Source: Minicystis rosea (GTDB lineage Bacteria > Myxococcota_A > Polyangia > Polyangiales > Polyangiaceae). From it: DNA of 64,000 nt. The notes beneath the pieces were generated by a model. The model made no database searches, was not told the DNA's origin, and worked only from the letters and a program-made list of their open reading frames with translations. The position numbers and the translations under genes were made by a program. This document shows, piece after piece, positions 27,023 through 35,144 of the stretch. The DNA lies in NCBI GenBank assembly GCA_001931535.1, contig CP016211.1:15143501-15207500 (forward strand), read 5' to 3'. The first letter of the stretch is position 1. Each line of letters starts with the position of its first letter.

Positions 27023-28005
27023 AACCCCTCGATCGCCTTTTCGACGTCGCTCGGGCCGACGTCCGCGTGCGTCACGAAGCGCATCGCCGTCGGGCCGGCC
27101 GGCAAGGCGAGCACGCCGCGATCGCGGAGCGCGGCGGTCGTGCGCGTGGCATCCGGCGTCTCGACGAGCAGGATATTCGTCTCGACGCCGGCCGGATCGA
27201 CCCCGAGCCCCTCCGCGAGCCGGCGGCAATTCGCGTGATCTTCGGCGAGCCGAGAGCGCTCTTCGGCAAGCGCCACCCGCGCCGCCGCCGCGAGGACGCC
27301 TACTTGGCGCATGCCGCCGCCGAAGAGCTTGCGCACCCGGCGCGCCTCGCGGATCAACTCGGCGCTGCCGACCACGCAGCTCCCCGCGGGGGCGCGGAGG
27401 CCCTTCGAGAAGGCGACCATCGCCGAGGAGAAGCCGCGGGCCATCTCGCGCTCGGGGAGGCCGGCCGCGACGGACGCGTTCCACAGGCGGGCGCCGTCGA
27501 GGTGCACGGGGAGACGTTGCGCGGCGGCCAAAGCGAGGATGCCGTCGATCGCGGCGCGAGGCGTGACGACGCCTCCTGCCATGTTGTGGGTGTTCTCGAT
27601 GACGATCACGCCGGTGCGCGCCCGGAACGACAGATCCGGTTGGATCTGCGGCAGCACCAAGGCTGCGGAGAGGACGCCGCGCGGGGCTTCGATCGGTCGA
27701 GGCATGAGGCCCGAGAGGGACGCGAGAGCCCCCAGCTCGAACGTGAAGATGTGACTCCGACTGTCCGCGATCACCTCCATCCCGGAGCGGGCGTGGACGC
27801 GAAGACATATCTGGTTGCCCATCGTCCCGGTCGGGCAGAACAAGGCCGCCTCGAAGCCGAGGATTTCGGCGGTCTCTTCCTCCAGGCGGCGGACCGTCGG
27901 ATCCTCCTCGAAAACATCGTCGCCCACCTCGGCATCTGCCATCGCCCGGCGCATCGCGGGGGTAGGGCGCGTCACCGTGTCACTGCGGAAGTCGGAGATC
28001 GTCAT
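26995..28005 (-). CDS. ltaE: Threonine aldolase family PLP enzyme (beta-eliminating lyase superfamily)
   Basis: A 336-residue enzyme with the family's N-terminal MTISDFRSDTVTRPTPAMRR, VGDDVFEEDPT and PTGTMGNQICLRVH, the Asp of VHLDGARLWNA, and the PLP lysine in MVAFSKGLRAPAGS. This matches low-specificity L-threonine aldolase, which splits threonine to glycine and acetaldehyde. The same superfamily (PF01212) includes tryptophanase and tyrosine phenol-lyase, so another aromatic amino acid could be the substrate here. It is convergent with the prenyltransferase and divergent from the methyltransferase (116-base shared upstream region). Confidence 0.9.
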   Translation of the reverse strand: MTISDFRSDTVTRPTPAMRRAMADAEVGDDVFEEDPTVRRLEEETAEILGFEAALFCPTGTMGNQICLRVHARSGMEVIADSRSHIFTFELGALASLSGLMPRPIEAPRGVLSAALVLPQIQPDLSFRARTGVIVIENTHNMAGGVVTPRAAIDGILALAAAQRLPVHLDGARLWNASVAAGLPEREMARGFSSAMVAFSKGLRAPAGSCVVGSAELIREARRVRKLFGGGMRQVGVLAAAARVALAEERSRLAEDHANCRRLAEGLGVDPAGVETNILLVETPDATRTTAALRDRGVLALPAGPTAMRFVTHADVGPSDVEKAIEGFHAAVRGGK

Positions 28006-28120
28006 GGCGCAAGCCTACGTGCTCTCTGCTTCAACGCAGTCCGAAATAGGCATCGAGAGATCATCGCTGAACAGCCCTGCGGTCATGGCCGACGGCCAGG
28101 CGGGCGGAGGTACATCTGAC

Positions 28121-28972
28121 ATGGAGTCCACGAACGAGAGTCGTCACCAGGTGAACGAGTACTATCGGCAGGTCATGGATGGGCACGCGTACATTCGCGA
28201 GACCATCGACGCCCTGCTGGAGACGCTGGGCGCACGGATCCGCCGCCTCGAGCGACCGCCGCGCATCCTGGAGCTCGGCTGCCACGCGGGGGTCTCCACC
28301 GAGTGGCTCCTCGAGCGCTGGCCCGAGGCGGAGATCGTCGTGCAGGACGAGCGCGAGGACCTCATCGAAATGGCGCGGGAGCGGATCGGCGTGGGGCTCG
28401 TCACGTTCCACGCCGGCCCCGTGGAGGCGTTGGCCGAGCCCTTCGATATCGTGATGTCGATTGCCCGCCACCATCACCTCCCGCACGACTACCTCTCGGG
28501 CGTGCGCCGCGTCCTCCGGCCGGGGGGCGTCTACCTGCTCGCGGAGGAGCTGTGCCCGGAGTATTGCGCCGGCGAGCACGCCGCGCGGATCTCCCAGGCC
28601 GAGGTGCTGCACATCGTCGGCGGCTACGTGCTCACCTCGAACGACGACGTCGCGTCGTACCGCGCCGGTGGATCCCTGCCGTCACACGTGCTCGAGCTGG
28701 AGCAGCTCCGCCGGCGGGCGCTGTGGCGGTGGTATCGTTTCGTGGTCGATCACGCCGTGGATCGCGGGTGCTACGACATCGCGGTCGCCGAGCTGCAGAG
28801 CACCCACGACGATTTGATCACGGGCTCGGACGCCGAGCACAAATTCAGCCCGCTCATCGTCGAGCGGCAGTTCGCGCTGGCAGGCTTCAATCTGCTGTCG
28901 AAGCGGCATATCGGGCCGGCCGAAGATCCGGAGCGTCAGGCCATGCTCGTCTACGAGTACGCCCTTCCGTAA
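28121..28972 (+). CDS. Class I SAM-dependent methyltransferase
   Basis: A 283-residue protein. Motif I is ILELGCHAGVSTEWLLERW near residues 48-66, with the acidic end of strand 2 in IVVQDEREDLI and motif III/IV in FDIVMSIARHHHLPHDY, then VLRPGGVYLLAEEL. ATG 28121 has GGAGG 10 bases before it; an in-frame ATG at 28085 is the alternative. The second half is helical and not recognised. Together with the aromatic prenyltransferase it suggests tailoring of a small molecule, but no scaffold synthase is seen nearby. Confidence 0.85.
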   Translation: MESTNESRHQVNEYYRQVMDGHAYIRETIDALLETLGARIRRLERPPRILELGCHAGVSTEWLLERWPEAEIVVQDEREDLIEMARERIGVGLVTFHAGPVEALAEPFDIVMSIARHHHLPHDYLSGVRRVLRPGGVYLLAEELCPEYCAGEHAARISQAEVLHIVGGYVLTSNDDVASYRAGGSLPSHVLELEQLRRRALWRWYRFVVDHAVDRGCYDIAVAELQSTHDDLITGSDAEHKFSPLIVERQFALAGFNLLSKRHIGPAEDPERQAMLVYEYALP

Positions 28973-29074
28973 CCACTCCCCGGGCGTCGCCGATCAGCTC
29001 GCACACGGAGTCCTCGGGAGCTGCTCCGTAACACCCAGCACCGCCCCGTCGTGACGTAGCCCTCGATTGCCGAT

Positions 29075-29096
29075 CTCCTCGCGCATGCGCGAGGAG
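29075..29096. promoter_or_regulatory. Perfect 22-bp palindrome covering a ribosome-binding site
   Basis: CTCCTCGCGCA and its reverse complement form a perfect 22-bp palindrome. Its right end, GAGGAG at 29091-29096, is the probable Shine-Dalgarno of the transposase-like frame that starts at 29100. As RNA it could fold and hide the ribosome-binding site; as DNA it could be an operator or a transposon end. Confidence 0.6.
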
Positions 29097-29099
29097 TCG

Positions 29100-29675
29100 A
29101 TGATGGCGAAGACGATCGAGGAGATTCGAGCTGCGCTGGTGCGGAGCAACGTCGGGTTTGGCCGACCTTATCCGCAAGCCACGCGACAAGCGGTGATCGA
29201 GCTCGTCGCGCAGCGGCGTCGAGAGGGCGTTGGGCTGTCGAGGGTGGCCAAAGAGCTCGGGGTGAGTGCGACCACGCTGCGCAAGTGGGGGCAGAAGGAT
29301 CGTGCGGCATCCGCGCGGCGCGCCCAGGCGAAGTTCCGCGAGCCGGTGAAGTTCACCGGCTCCGGCTGCGGTCTTCACCGACTTCGGCCGCGGTTTTCAC
29401 CGGTGAAGTTCACCGAATTCCAGCGGTTGCTGGTGATCATCAACAATATGCCGCCCGCCAACATCACGCTTAGGGTCGGCAAGCCGTGGGGCATCGTCAG
29501 GGGCAGAGGTGATTGCTGGAAGAACGAAGGCGACACGACCGATTGCGTTGTGGAGGACGACTTCGCTCTCTATCCAATGGATACGTTTCCCAAGGACTAC
29601 TATGCCCGGTTCCAGCTCAAGGACGGCCGGACGTTCGATGTAGGGCCCATTCGGATCGATCTTCTGGCCCCCTGA
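29100..29675 (+). pseudogene. Chimeric frame: transposase OrfA N-terminus + IS21 end + unknown tail
   Basis: The frame starts MMAKTIEEIRAALVRSNVGF and continues through a helix-turn-helix (LSRVAKELGVSATTLRKWGQ), as in IS66 OrfA / IS3-like transposase subunits, up to about 29340. It then runs through a GGTGAAGTTCACC-rich segment (29335-29450) that matches, in reverse, the sequence at 35460-35560. The last 75 residues (NITLRVGKPWGIVRGRGDCW; DDFALYPMDTFPKDYYARFQ) look like the end of another protein. It is a composite of three pieces, so probably not a functional gene, although it is open. Confidence 0.65.
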
Positions 29676-29696
29676 ACTCCTCGGCGGCGAGCGCGG

Positions 29697-30203
29697 TCAG
29701 AAGGGCCAGTGGCAGAGGTTGCCATCGAGCTCCTGAAACGTGGCAGCGTCGCCGTCTTGGGACACGATGAACGCGATTCGATCCGAGTGCCCCGAGGCGA
29801 ACGACGCGGCCGCGCGGTGGTGAGTACCTCGCTGCTCCAGATGCCATGTCCGATATTGCCGGTCACGGTCGACCGTGTGCACATTATCTAGGCTGGTTCT
29901 CGCAGGCAGCTTTGCGCCGAACGCCAACACCTCGAGGGCGTTGCTCATGATGACCGCGCCATCGACCGTGGTGAGACTGACGATCTGGTCCACCACTCGA
30001 CGCACGCGCTCGGCGGCCTTCACGACGTCCCTGGCTATGCGCGCCTCCTCGAACGTTGGGGGCCTCTCCGTCAGCTCGTTGCCCTGGTAACGAAGCCGCT
30101 TGTTGTCACGGTCATTGTCGACGAGCTGAGCCTCGCACATCTCGACGACGGCAGCGCCCAGGGCCAAGGGTGGCAGCAAGCGCTTCGCGACGTGCCGCGC
30201 CAT
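29697..30203 (-). pseudogene. DAC (DisA_N-like/DACNV) nucleotide-cyclase-fold fragment, 5' end replaced
   Basis: The frame has TTVDGAVIMSNALEVLAFGA, then about 40 residues later RGTHHRAAASFASGHSDRIA and FIVSQDGDAATF. The DGA and G-T-x-H-R-A-A signatures in this order are those of diadenylate cyclase (DAC) domains, and the VSQDGD ending fits the DACNV subgroup of predicted nucleotide-linked conflict systems. The usual GTRHR is GTHHR here. Upstream, from about 30190, the DNA is an IS66 transposase 3' end, so the original start and N-terminus are lost. The open frame from 30203 could still give a truncated protein of 168 residues. Confidence 0.7.
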
Positions 30204-30324
30204 CGGCGTTCCGGTGCAGGCTTATCTCACATGGGTGTTCGAGCGCCTCGGCACACACCGTGAGAGCTTCAGCCTCGCGCTCGAGGCACTCACCCCGGCC
30301 GCCTTCAAGGTCGCGCGCGGCTGA
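30190..30324 (+). pseudogene. IS66 transposase (TnpC) 3'-end remnant
   Basis: The plus frame reads VPVQAYLTWVFERLGTHRES and on to a stop at 30324, identical in kind to the end of the better-preserved copy at 34231-34360. The match continues past the stop to about 30393 (copy at 34361-34432), so about 200 bases are shared as a direct repeat with only scattered differences. It joins the DAC fragment on its left. Confidence 0.8.
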
Positions 30325-30452
30325 CGGCCGCGACCACCTGGGCCACGGCACATCTCGGCTGCGGCCGCATCCCGGCTTCGCTGATCGGTCACGGCGCGAT
30401 GGTGCGGCCAGCCAGACCGCTCTGGGCGCCGTAGGTCTTGCGTCTGGATTTG

Positions 30453-30474
30453 ATATGGCATATATATGCCATAT
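30453..30474. promoter_or_regulatory. Perfect AT-rich 22-bp palindrome at gene start
   Basis: ATATGGCATAT followed directly by its reverse complement, a perfect 22-bp palindrome in otherwise GC-rich DNA. It overlaps both candidate start codons (ATG 30455 and 30473) of the next gene. The size and position fit an operator bound by a dimeric repressor, perhaps autoregulation of the two-gene operon that follows. Confidence 0.65.
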
Positions 30475-31237
30475 GAATGGGCGCGCGCCCGACAGCTACC
30501 GCGCACTGGAACATCCGCTCGCGCAGATCGAGGCTGCGTACGAATTCTATGGCTACGTCGACGCGTTCGTGAAGGACGAGTGGGAGCATTTGTTCGTCGA
30601 CGATCCCCCGTCGGAAGACGATGTCGATGAAGCCGTCTCGCCGTTCGAGATGCTGGGAACATTGATGGGGTTGGGACTCCGCTTCGAGCGGATTGCCCGA
30701 GAGGACGAGATCGACGACGGCTATTGGGAGCTCAAGTACGGCGGCTCAGAGCTGGACGTCCTAATCTACGACTGGGCACATCAGGTGATGGATGCTGTGA
30801 ATCTGGACGCACGGGCGTTCGAGCACGGGCTTTTCCCGACCAACCTCATTTTTATTCCCGACAAGGCGTCCGTTGTCCGGGAAGCCTACGAACTCTACGT
30901 CAGCAGCATGGGAGCCGCGCGGAAGGTCGATGAACGCGTCCGCCAGATCGAGCGTCTTTACACGAAGATGGGCAGGAGTTCTGAGCGGCCCAGCCCCGCC
31001 AAACGCCGTGGGGACGGGCCCCGGGAGAGCAACCCAGCGGTGGTGGATCGTGCTGCCCTGGAGCTTCGCACCGCGCAGCAGCCGCTGAGCCCCGAAGAAA
31101 TCGCGCGGCGGATCAAACACAAGAACGTAGCGTCCATCGCCGCTGCGCTCCATCAGGTCGTGATGTATCGAAAGCCCAAGCGCCTCGCAGGCTGGATCGC
31201 TCGCGACGACGACGGACGCTACCGATGGACCGCGTAG
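30473..31237 (+). CDS. Uncharacterised protein with C-terminal winged-helix-like domain
   Basis: A 254-residue acidic protein (MNGRAPDSYRALEHPLAQIE). The N-terminal 170 residues are helical and charged, with no family I recognise. The C-terminus (TAQQPLSPEEIARRIKHKNV, then ASIAAALHQVVMYRKPKR) resembles a HARE-HTH or winged-helix module, and ends GRYRWTA, a common end of that fold. No clear ribosome-binding site precedes either ATG. The next gene, a GNAT protein, starts 45 bases after the stop, so they are likely one operon under the palindrome. Confidence 0.7.
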   Translation: MNGRAPDSYRALEHPLAQIEAAYEFYGYVDAFVKDEWEHLFVDDPPSEDDVDEAVSPFEMLGTLMGLGLRFERIAREDEIDDGYWELKYGGSELDVLIYDWAHQVMDAVNLDARAFEHGLFPTNLIFIPDKASVVREAYELYVSSMGAARKVDERVRQIERLYTKMGRSSERPSPAKRRGDGPRESNPAVVDRAALELRTAQQPLSPEEIARRIKHKNVASIAAALHQVVMYRKPKRLAGWIARDDDGRYRWTA

Positions 31238-31282
31238 TCCGGGCGAGCTCCACCGCTCACCGCAACACGACGGAGGATCTAT

Positions 31283-31954
31283 ATGAACACGGCTCTCAGG
31301 ATCGACTTCCGCATGAGCATCCCGATGCCCCTCGACGGCGAGCCCAGCCAGTTCATTGTCGAATACTGCGGGAGAATCCTGGACATGGGCTCCGAAGATG
31401 AGCCCGAAGGCCACCGCACCAGGACGGCAGGCCGGATTCGCGCGACGCGAATCCACGTGGGCCTCGCCGAAGAGCACGCGGAGAATCTGTTGGATGTTTT
31501 CGACGCGCACAGCCAGGAGATGCTCGAGCTATACGAGGCAATTTTCGATCATGAGACCGACGAAATCTGGGACTCCGTGGCCGAGAAGACGTCGGGGCAG
31601 GATGTGCTCTTCGTCAACAGTATCGAGCTGCTTCCGCGGTATCGCGGCAGGCGCCTCGGCCTGCAAGCCCTGCAGCGCACGATGGAGTTCCTCGGTACTG
31701 GTTGCGCAGTGACCGTCGTCGAGGCGCACCCAATTGACTACGACCAGGTGCAGGATGAACGCTGGGTCCAGCGCATGCGCCTCAAGCGGTTCAAACGCGA
31801 CGTCGACGCCGCTGCGAAGAGGCTTCGCCAGTATTGGTCGCGCCTCGGCTTCAAGCGTGCCGGGCGCACCAATTACCTGACGTTCGACATGGCGTATCGC
31901 TTCAAGCAAGTCGCGGAGCCCAACGTGGATACGCCGGACGTCCCATTGCATTAG
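31283..31954 (+). CDS. GNAT-fold acetyltransferase-like protein
   Basis: A 223-residue protein starting at ATG 31283 with GGAGGA 8 bases before it. Acetyl-CoA-binding signs are LLPRYRGRRLGLQALQRTME (the R/Q-x-x-G-x-G/A turn before helix 3), VTVVEAHPID and the late QYWSRLGFKRAG motif that ends GNAT domains. The N-terminal half is unusual. Its last 4 bases overlap the stop region of the convergent gene. Its partner gene carries a DNA-binding-like domain, so a regulatory or toxin-antitoxin-like pair is possible, but neither half matches known GNAT-RHH toxin systems. Confidence 0.75.
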   Translation: MNTALRIDFRMSIPMPLDGEPSQFIVEYCGRILDMGSEDEPEGHRTRTAGRIRATRIHVGLAEEHAENLLDVFDAHSQEMLELYEAIFDHETDEIWDSVAEKTSGQDVLFVNSIELLPRYRGRRLGLQALQRTMEFLGTGCAVTVVEAHPIDYDQVQDERWVQRMRLKRFKRDVDAAAKRLRQYWSRLGFKRAGRTNYLTFDMAYRFKQVAEPNVDTPDVPLH

Positions 31955-33003
31955 CCGGGGCCGGCAACGCTCGTGCCCCTGCGGCCGAGTGCGCGGACCG
32001 CATCGTGCCGAACGTCATACTCCGCAGCCGAGATCGTGCCGCCGAAGTGGCGCGGGTAGCGGTGGGCAAGCTGACGCAGCCTTGGTTCCAACGGGCCCAT
32101 GCCGGGCATGCCGAGGAACGCTACATCGGACGTTTCCCCCGTGAGGGTCCAGTCCCGAGGGGATCCTACGGCGGACGCGCACCGTAACATGTCTGGTGAC
32201 AGGAGGGCTCTTTGGAGAAGGTGGCCTGCGATGTTCTCGCTCACGCGGCGCTCGAGCTTGTTGACCTCGCGGGTGTAGAATCGTAGGAAGCCCGGCACCT
32301 CGCTACCCTGATTCCAGGTTCCGGCGTGCAAACGCTCAATTGGGCCGTTCCGATAGCATCCCAGTACAACCCAATTCGCCTCCATACGCAGGATCGCTGG
32401 CGGGTCCACGTCAGTTCCAGGGATGTCGGCGGGCCAGTCGCCTCGGCTCTCATCGAAGAGGCGCTGGAGGGTCTCCGCTCGAGTGCTGGCCCCGCGCTTC
32501 AGCACGTCGCTCAACCATGGCTGCCGCCCGACGCTCCACGGCATCGGCAGCGTGGTGAGCGCGGCACTCACTCTGCGGGCGATACGGCCCGGGTCTGCCG
32601 TCTTGGTGGCGAACCATGCCGAGAGCGCGGCGGAGAACTCGATGTTGATCCTGCGCATCTCAGCGTCCCCGATTCGGGAGAGCGACGTGTCGGTCCGGAA
32701 TGGGGGATAGAACTCGCCGCCTGTGAGGACGTGGAAGTACGAACCATACCGCCAGCAGCACGCCGTGATTGCGTCTGCCTCGTCGAGCTCCGAGCGCGGC
32801 GCATCGGAGAGCGAGGCGCCGATATCATCGAGGGCGGCGAAGAGGTGCCGCCACGGCGGGACAGCCGGCACGAGCGCGGCGCCGTGCTGCAACGTCCCAT
32901 CGTTGTCCCACGCGAACGTGCACCACGCTCCGTAGCCATCGATCCCCGGCATGTCGAGAAGGGGCTGCGAGCGGCCGAGGACGGCAAGGGAGCGCGGTGG
33001 CAT
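31951..33003 (-). CDS. Uncharacterised 350-residue protein
   Basis: A 350-residue frame starting MPPRSLAVLGRSQPLLDMPG. It has no signal peptide and no motif I recognise; the centre is rich in Trp and Arg (WRYGSYFHVLTGGEFYPPFR; MEANWVVLGCYRNGPIERLH). It is convergent with the GNAT gene, with a 4-base overlap. Coding potential is supported by length, normal residue composition and clean boundaries, but function is unknown. Confidence 0.6.
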   Translation of the reverse strand: MPPRSLAVLGRSQPLLDMPGIDGYGAWCTFAWDNDGTLQHGAALVPAVPPWRHLFAALDDIGASLSDAPRSELDEADAITACCWRYGSYFHVLTGGEFYPPFRTDTSLSRIGDAEMRRINIEFSAALSAWFATKTADPGRIARRVSAALTTLPMPWSVGRQPWLSDVLKRGASTRAETLQRLFDESRGDWPADIPGTDVDPPAILRMEANWVVLGCYRNGPIERLHAGTWNQGSEVPGFLRFYTREVNKLERRVSENIAGHLLQRALLSPDMLRCASAVGSPRDWTLTGETSDVAFLGMPGMGPLEPRLRQLAHRYPRHFGGTISAAEYDVRHDAVRALGRRGTSVAGPG

Positions 33004-33077
33004 GGGTGGTCCGTGGTCTCAACGCAGTCGGGCGTCAACATGCCGCTGTGTGCGCCACCCCGAGCGCGTGCTGTCGG

Positions 33078-33299
33078 TCAGCGCGGCGCCCGCTCGACCA
33101 CGGGTTTGGTGTCGGTCAACCCACCTCCTCCAGCCAGGTCCAAACCGCGGCCGCGCCGCCCGCTGTTCTCGCCATAGTCCTCCCGCACGCCGAGATGCCG
33201 CACCGACTTCACCGTCTTCAACGCATCGGCCTCGACCGGGTTGCACACCCTCGGCCGATCATGGACGACGTAGGACATGAAATGTCCGATTCGTAGCAT
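33078..33299 (-). CDS. Small uncharacterised protein
   Basis: A 73-residue frame (MLRIGHFMSYVVHDRPRVCN) with AGGAG 6 bases before ATG 33299. The N-terminal 40 residues look protein-like; the C-terminus is Gly/Arg-rich. It lies 74 bases upstream of the 350-residue gene on the same strand and may be its operon partner. No family recognised. Confidence 0.45.
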   Translation of the reverse strand: MLRIGHFMSYVVHDRPRVCNPVEADALKTVKSVRHLGVREDYGENSGRRGRGLDLAGGGGLTDTKPVVERAPR

Positions 33300-33382
33300 T
33301 GTTGCTCCTGACAGCGATCTGAATCGCCCGGTACAGTGGGCGGCAGGCGATGAAAGCCTGCACTTGCAGGTAGGAGTCTGCG

Positions 33383-33757
33383 ATGTTCTCGAATCACCCC
33401 GTCCCGATGATTCTACCTTTGACCGTCGCCCCCGCGCGTAGAGAGCGCCTCCTCGGTGAGACGGGCACGTGGCGCGTATACGCGACCGACTGCTCGCTCA
33501 GGGATGCGGTGCAGGGGAACGGCATCGTGCAACCGACAGCGGGGCCGATTTCCACCGTGACGAAGGAAGGGGGCGTGGGCAATGTCATCACCACGCATAG
33601 CGCCACGAGCTTCTCCGCAGTGTCGCTCTCCCCGCACCTGTTCCGCCACGGAGGCCAAGTCGTCGCGCTGTACGCGCCCGACGACGCTGATGCGGCAGAG
33701 GTCCTCGCCGCGGCCCGAGAGGTCTACGGCGACGTCGCGCCCATGACGCACCCCTAG
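33383..33757 (+). CDS. Small uncharacterised protein
   Basis: A 124-residue frame (MFSNHPVPMILPLTVAPARR) with TAGGAG upstream of ATG 33383. It contains Thr/Ser-rich strands (TVTKEGGVGNVITTHSATSF) and ends DVAPMTHP. No domain known to me. It sits just before an IS66 chimera and is transcribed divergently from the small gene at 33078-33299. Confidence 0.5.
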   Translation: MFSNHPVPMILPLTVAPARRERLLGETGTWRVYATDCSLRDAVQGNGIVQPTAGPISTVTKEGGVGNVITTHSATSFSAVSLSPHLFRHGGQVVALYAPDDADAAEVLAAAREVYGDVAPMTHP

Positions 33758-33802
33758 CAATGAGGAGGGGACGCTCGCCCTTGGCGCTCGCCGACCTGGG
33801 AC

Positions 33803-34360
33803 GTGTCTCCATCGATCCCGCTGACCGGCCGCGCCGATGGGGTGATCTACCGGCCGCAGTACATCCGCTGCGGCAAGGCGGAGTGCTGGTGCGTCGACGT
33901 CGACCTCGAGGAGGCCGGGCACGGCGCTTACTGGTACGCGTGCTGGAACGACGGTGAGAAGACGCAGAGCCAGTACATCGGCGCGACTTTCCGAGAGATC
34001 GAACGCCCATCGGGCCCCGCCGCACGGGCGCTGACCACGGCTGTCGGCTACTACCGAAAGCACTGGGAGGCACTCACCCGCTTCATCGCGGCCCCCGAGG
34101 TGCCCATCGACAACTCACCCACGGAGCGCGAGTTCCAGAACCTCGCCAAACTGCGGCTCAACATGCTGTTCGCGGGCAGCACCGAGGGAGCTCACCGCGC
34201 ATGCGTGCTGCTCGGCATCGTCGCGACGTGCCGCGCGATCAGCGTTCCGGTGCAGGCTTATCTCACATGGGTGTTCGAGCGCCTCGGCACACACCGTGAG
34301 AGCTTCAGCCTCGCGCTCGAGGCGCTCACCCATGCCGCCTTCAAGGCCGCGCGCGGCTGA
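33803..34360 (+). pseudogene. Chimera of DUF6788-like fragment and IS66 transposase C-terminus
   Basis: Residues about 15-60 (YRPQYIRCGKAECWC, then HGAYWYACWNDGEKTQSQYI) match the CGK-x-x-C-x-C pattern of DUF6788, a zinc-binding-like domain found in transposon-linked genes. From about residue 72 it becomes the IS66 TnpC end: VPIDNSPTEREFQNLAKLRL, NMLFAGSTEGAHRACVLLGI and TCRAISVPVQAYLTWVFERL. The DDE catalytic residues upstream are absent. The fusion is in frame but is best read as a deletion remnant. Confidence 0.8.
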
Positions 34361-34533
34361 CGGCCGCGCTCACCTGGGCCCAAGGCACATCTCGGTTGCG
34401 GCCGCATCCCGGCTTCGCTGATCGGTCACCGTGCATCGGACTTGCCGCCGCCCTGTCAGGGGTGCGAGCCCGCGCCGGAGCGCCGGAGCGCCGGCGTTCG
34501 TCGCGGCGCCGAACTATCTTCACTGACCCGCGC
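34361..34533 (+). repeat. IS66 3' flank, direct repeat with 30325-30393
   Basis: The first ~72 bases repeat the sequence after the other IS66 remnant stop (CATCCCGGCTTCGCTGATCG in both). Together with the coding ends the shared block runs 34231-34432 versus 30190-30393. The remainder up to 34533 holds nothing recognisable. Confidence 0.7.
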
Positions 34534-34582
34534 ATTTTTCTGACCGATTTCGGCGCGTCGAAAGGTGTTTGTAGTGGGGCCC
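34534..34582. repeat. Half copy of the 10.4-kb inverted-repeat element
   Basis: TTTCTGACCGATTT, then about 10 bases, AAAGGTGTTT and a GGGGCCC end match, in order and spacing, the right half of the element at 10444-10490. The left arm is missing or strongly diverged. This shows the element is dispersed in the genome and not just a local operator. Confidence 0.6.
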
Positions 34583-34685
34583 GACATGGCCCTGTCGCGG
34601 CGGGCGGCGCCCGTTCAGCGACGGATCCCATTTGCGCCCACGATACGCGAAGGACCAAGACCGCGTGCAGCAACCCCACTCCCAC

Positions 34686-34985
34686 ATGTCGGTTGACCGA
34701 GGGCGCACGACATCGCCCGTCCCTTGGTACGAGCAGCCCGAATTCTGCGCGCTGACCGCGCTCTGGCAGGGGTTCGTCCGGCAGGGCCCTCCTCAGGGTA
34801 ACGCCCTCGATCCCGAGGCCTGTGCGCGGCTCGTGAGTTTTTGGATGCTCTATGAGCTCGGAAACGTGCTCGTGGACCTCGAGCGTCGTAGTCGGAGGGG
34901 CGCGCTGTTCTGGACCACCGTGAGAACCACCGAGACGCGCCCTGGAACCGTGGTGGTGGAGATCATCACCGAGCCGAAGGCGTAG
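34686..34985 (+). CDS. Small uncharacterised protein
   Basis: A 99-residue frame (MSVDRGRTTSPVPWYEQPEF) with a helical centre (LVSFWMLYELGNVLVDLERR) and a C-terminal strand pair (GTVVVEIITEPKA). The start at ATG 34686 is chosen over a TTG at 34632 because the upstream part is Arg-rich and unlike coding sequence. It may have an N-terminal part lost to the neighbouring repeat. Function unknown. Confidence 0.45.
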   Translation: MSVDRGRTTSPVPWYEQPEFCALTALWQGFVRQGPPQGNALDPEACARLVSFWMLYELGNVLVDLERRSRRGALFWTTVRTTETRPGTVVVEIITEPKA

Positions 34986-35144
34986 CGCGCATTGCGGATC
35001 TGAGGCCAGCGTTCCCTAAAGCGCGTTCGGGATGCTCATACGATGCTGGCGGCGAAGATCTCGCCGTGGGCTCCACCGACACAGCCTGAATAGCTCTGAA
35101 CCAGCGGGAGGAGACGTGGTGTCTCTTCAAGAGAGGGTGCGACG

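Noticed and set aside
30112..30662. Small minus frames over the palindrome region
   Set aside because: No start signals; they are antisense of the IS66 end and of the palindrome operon.
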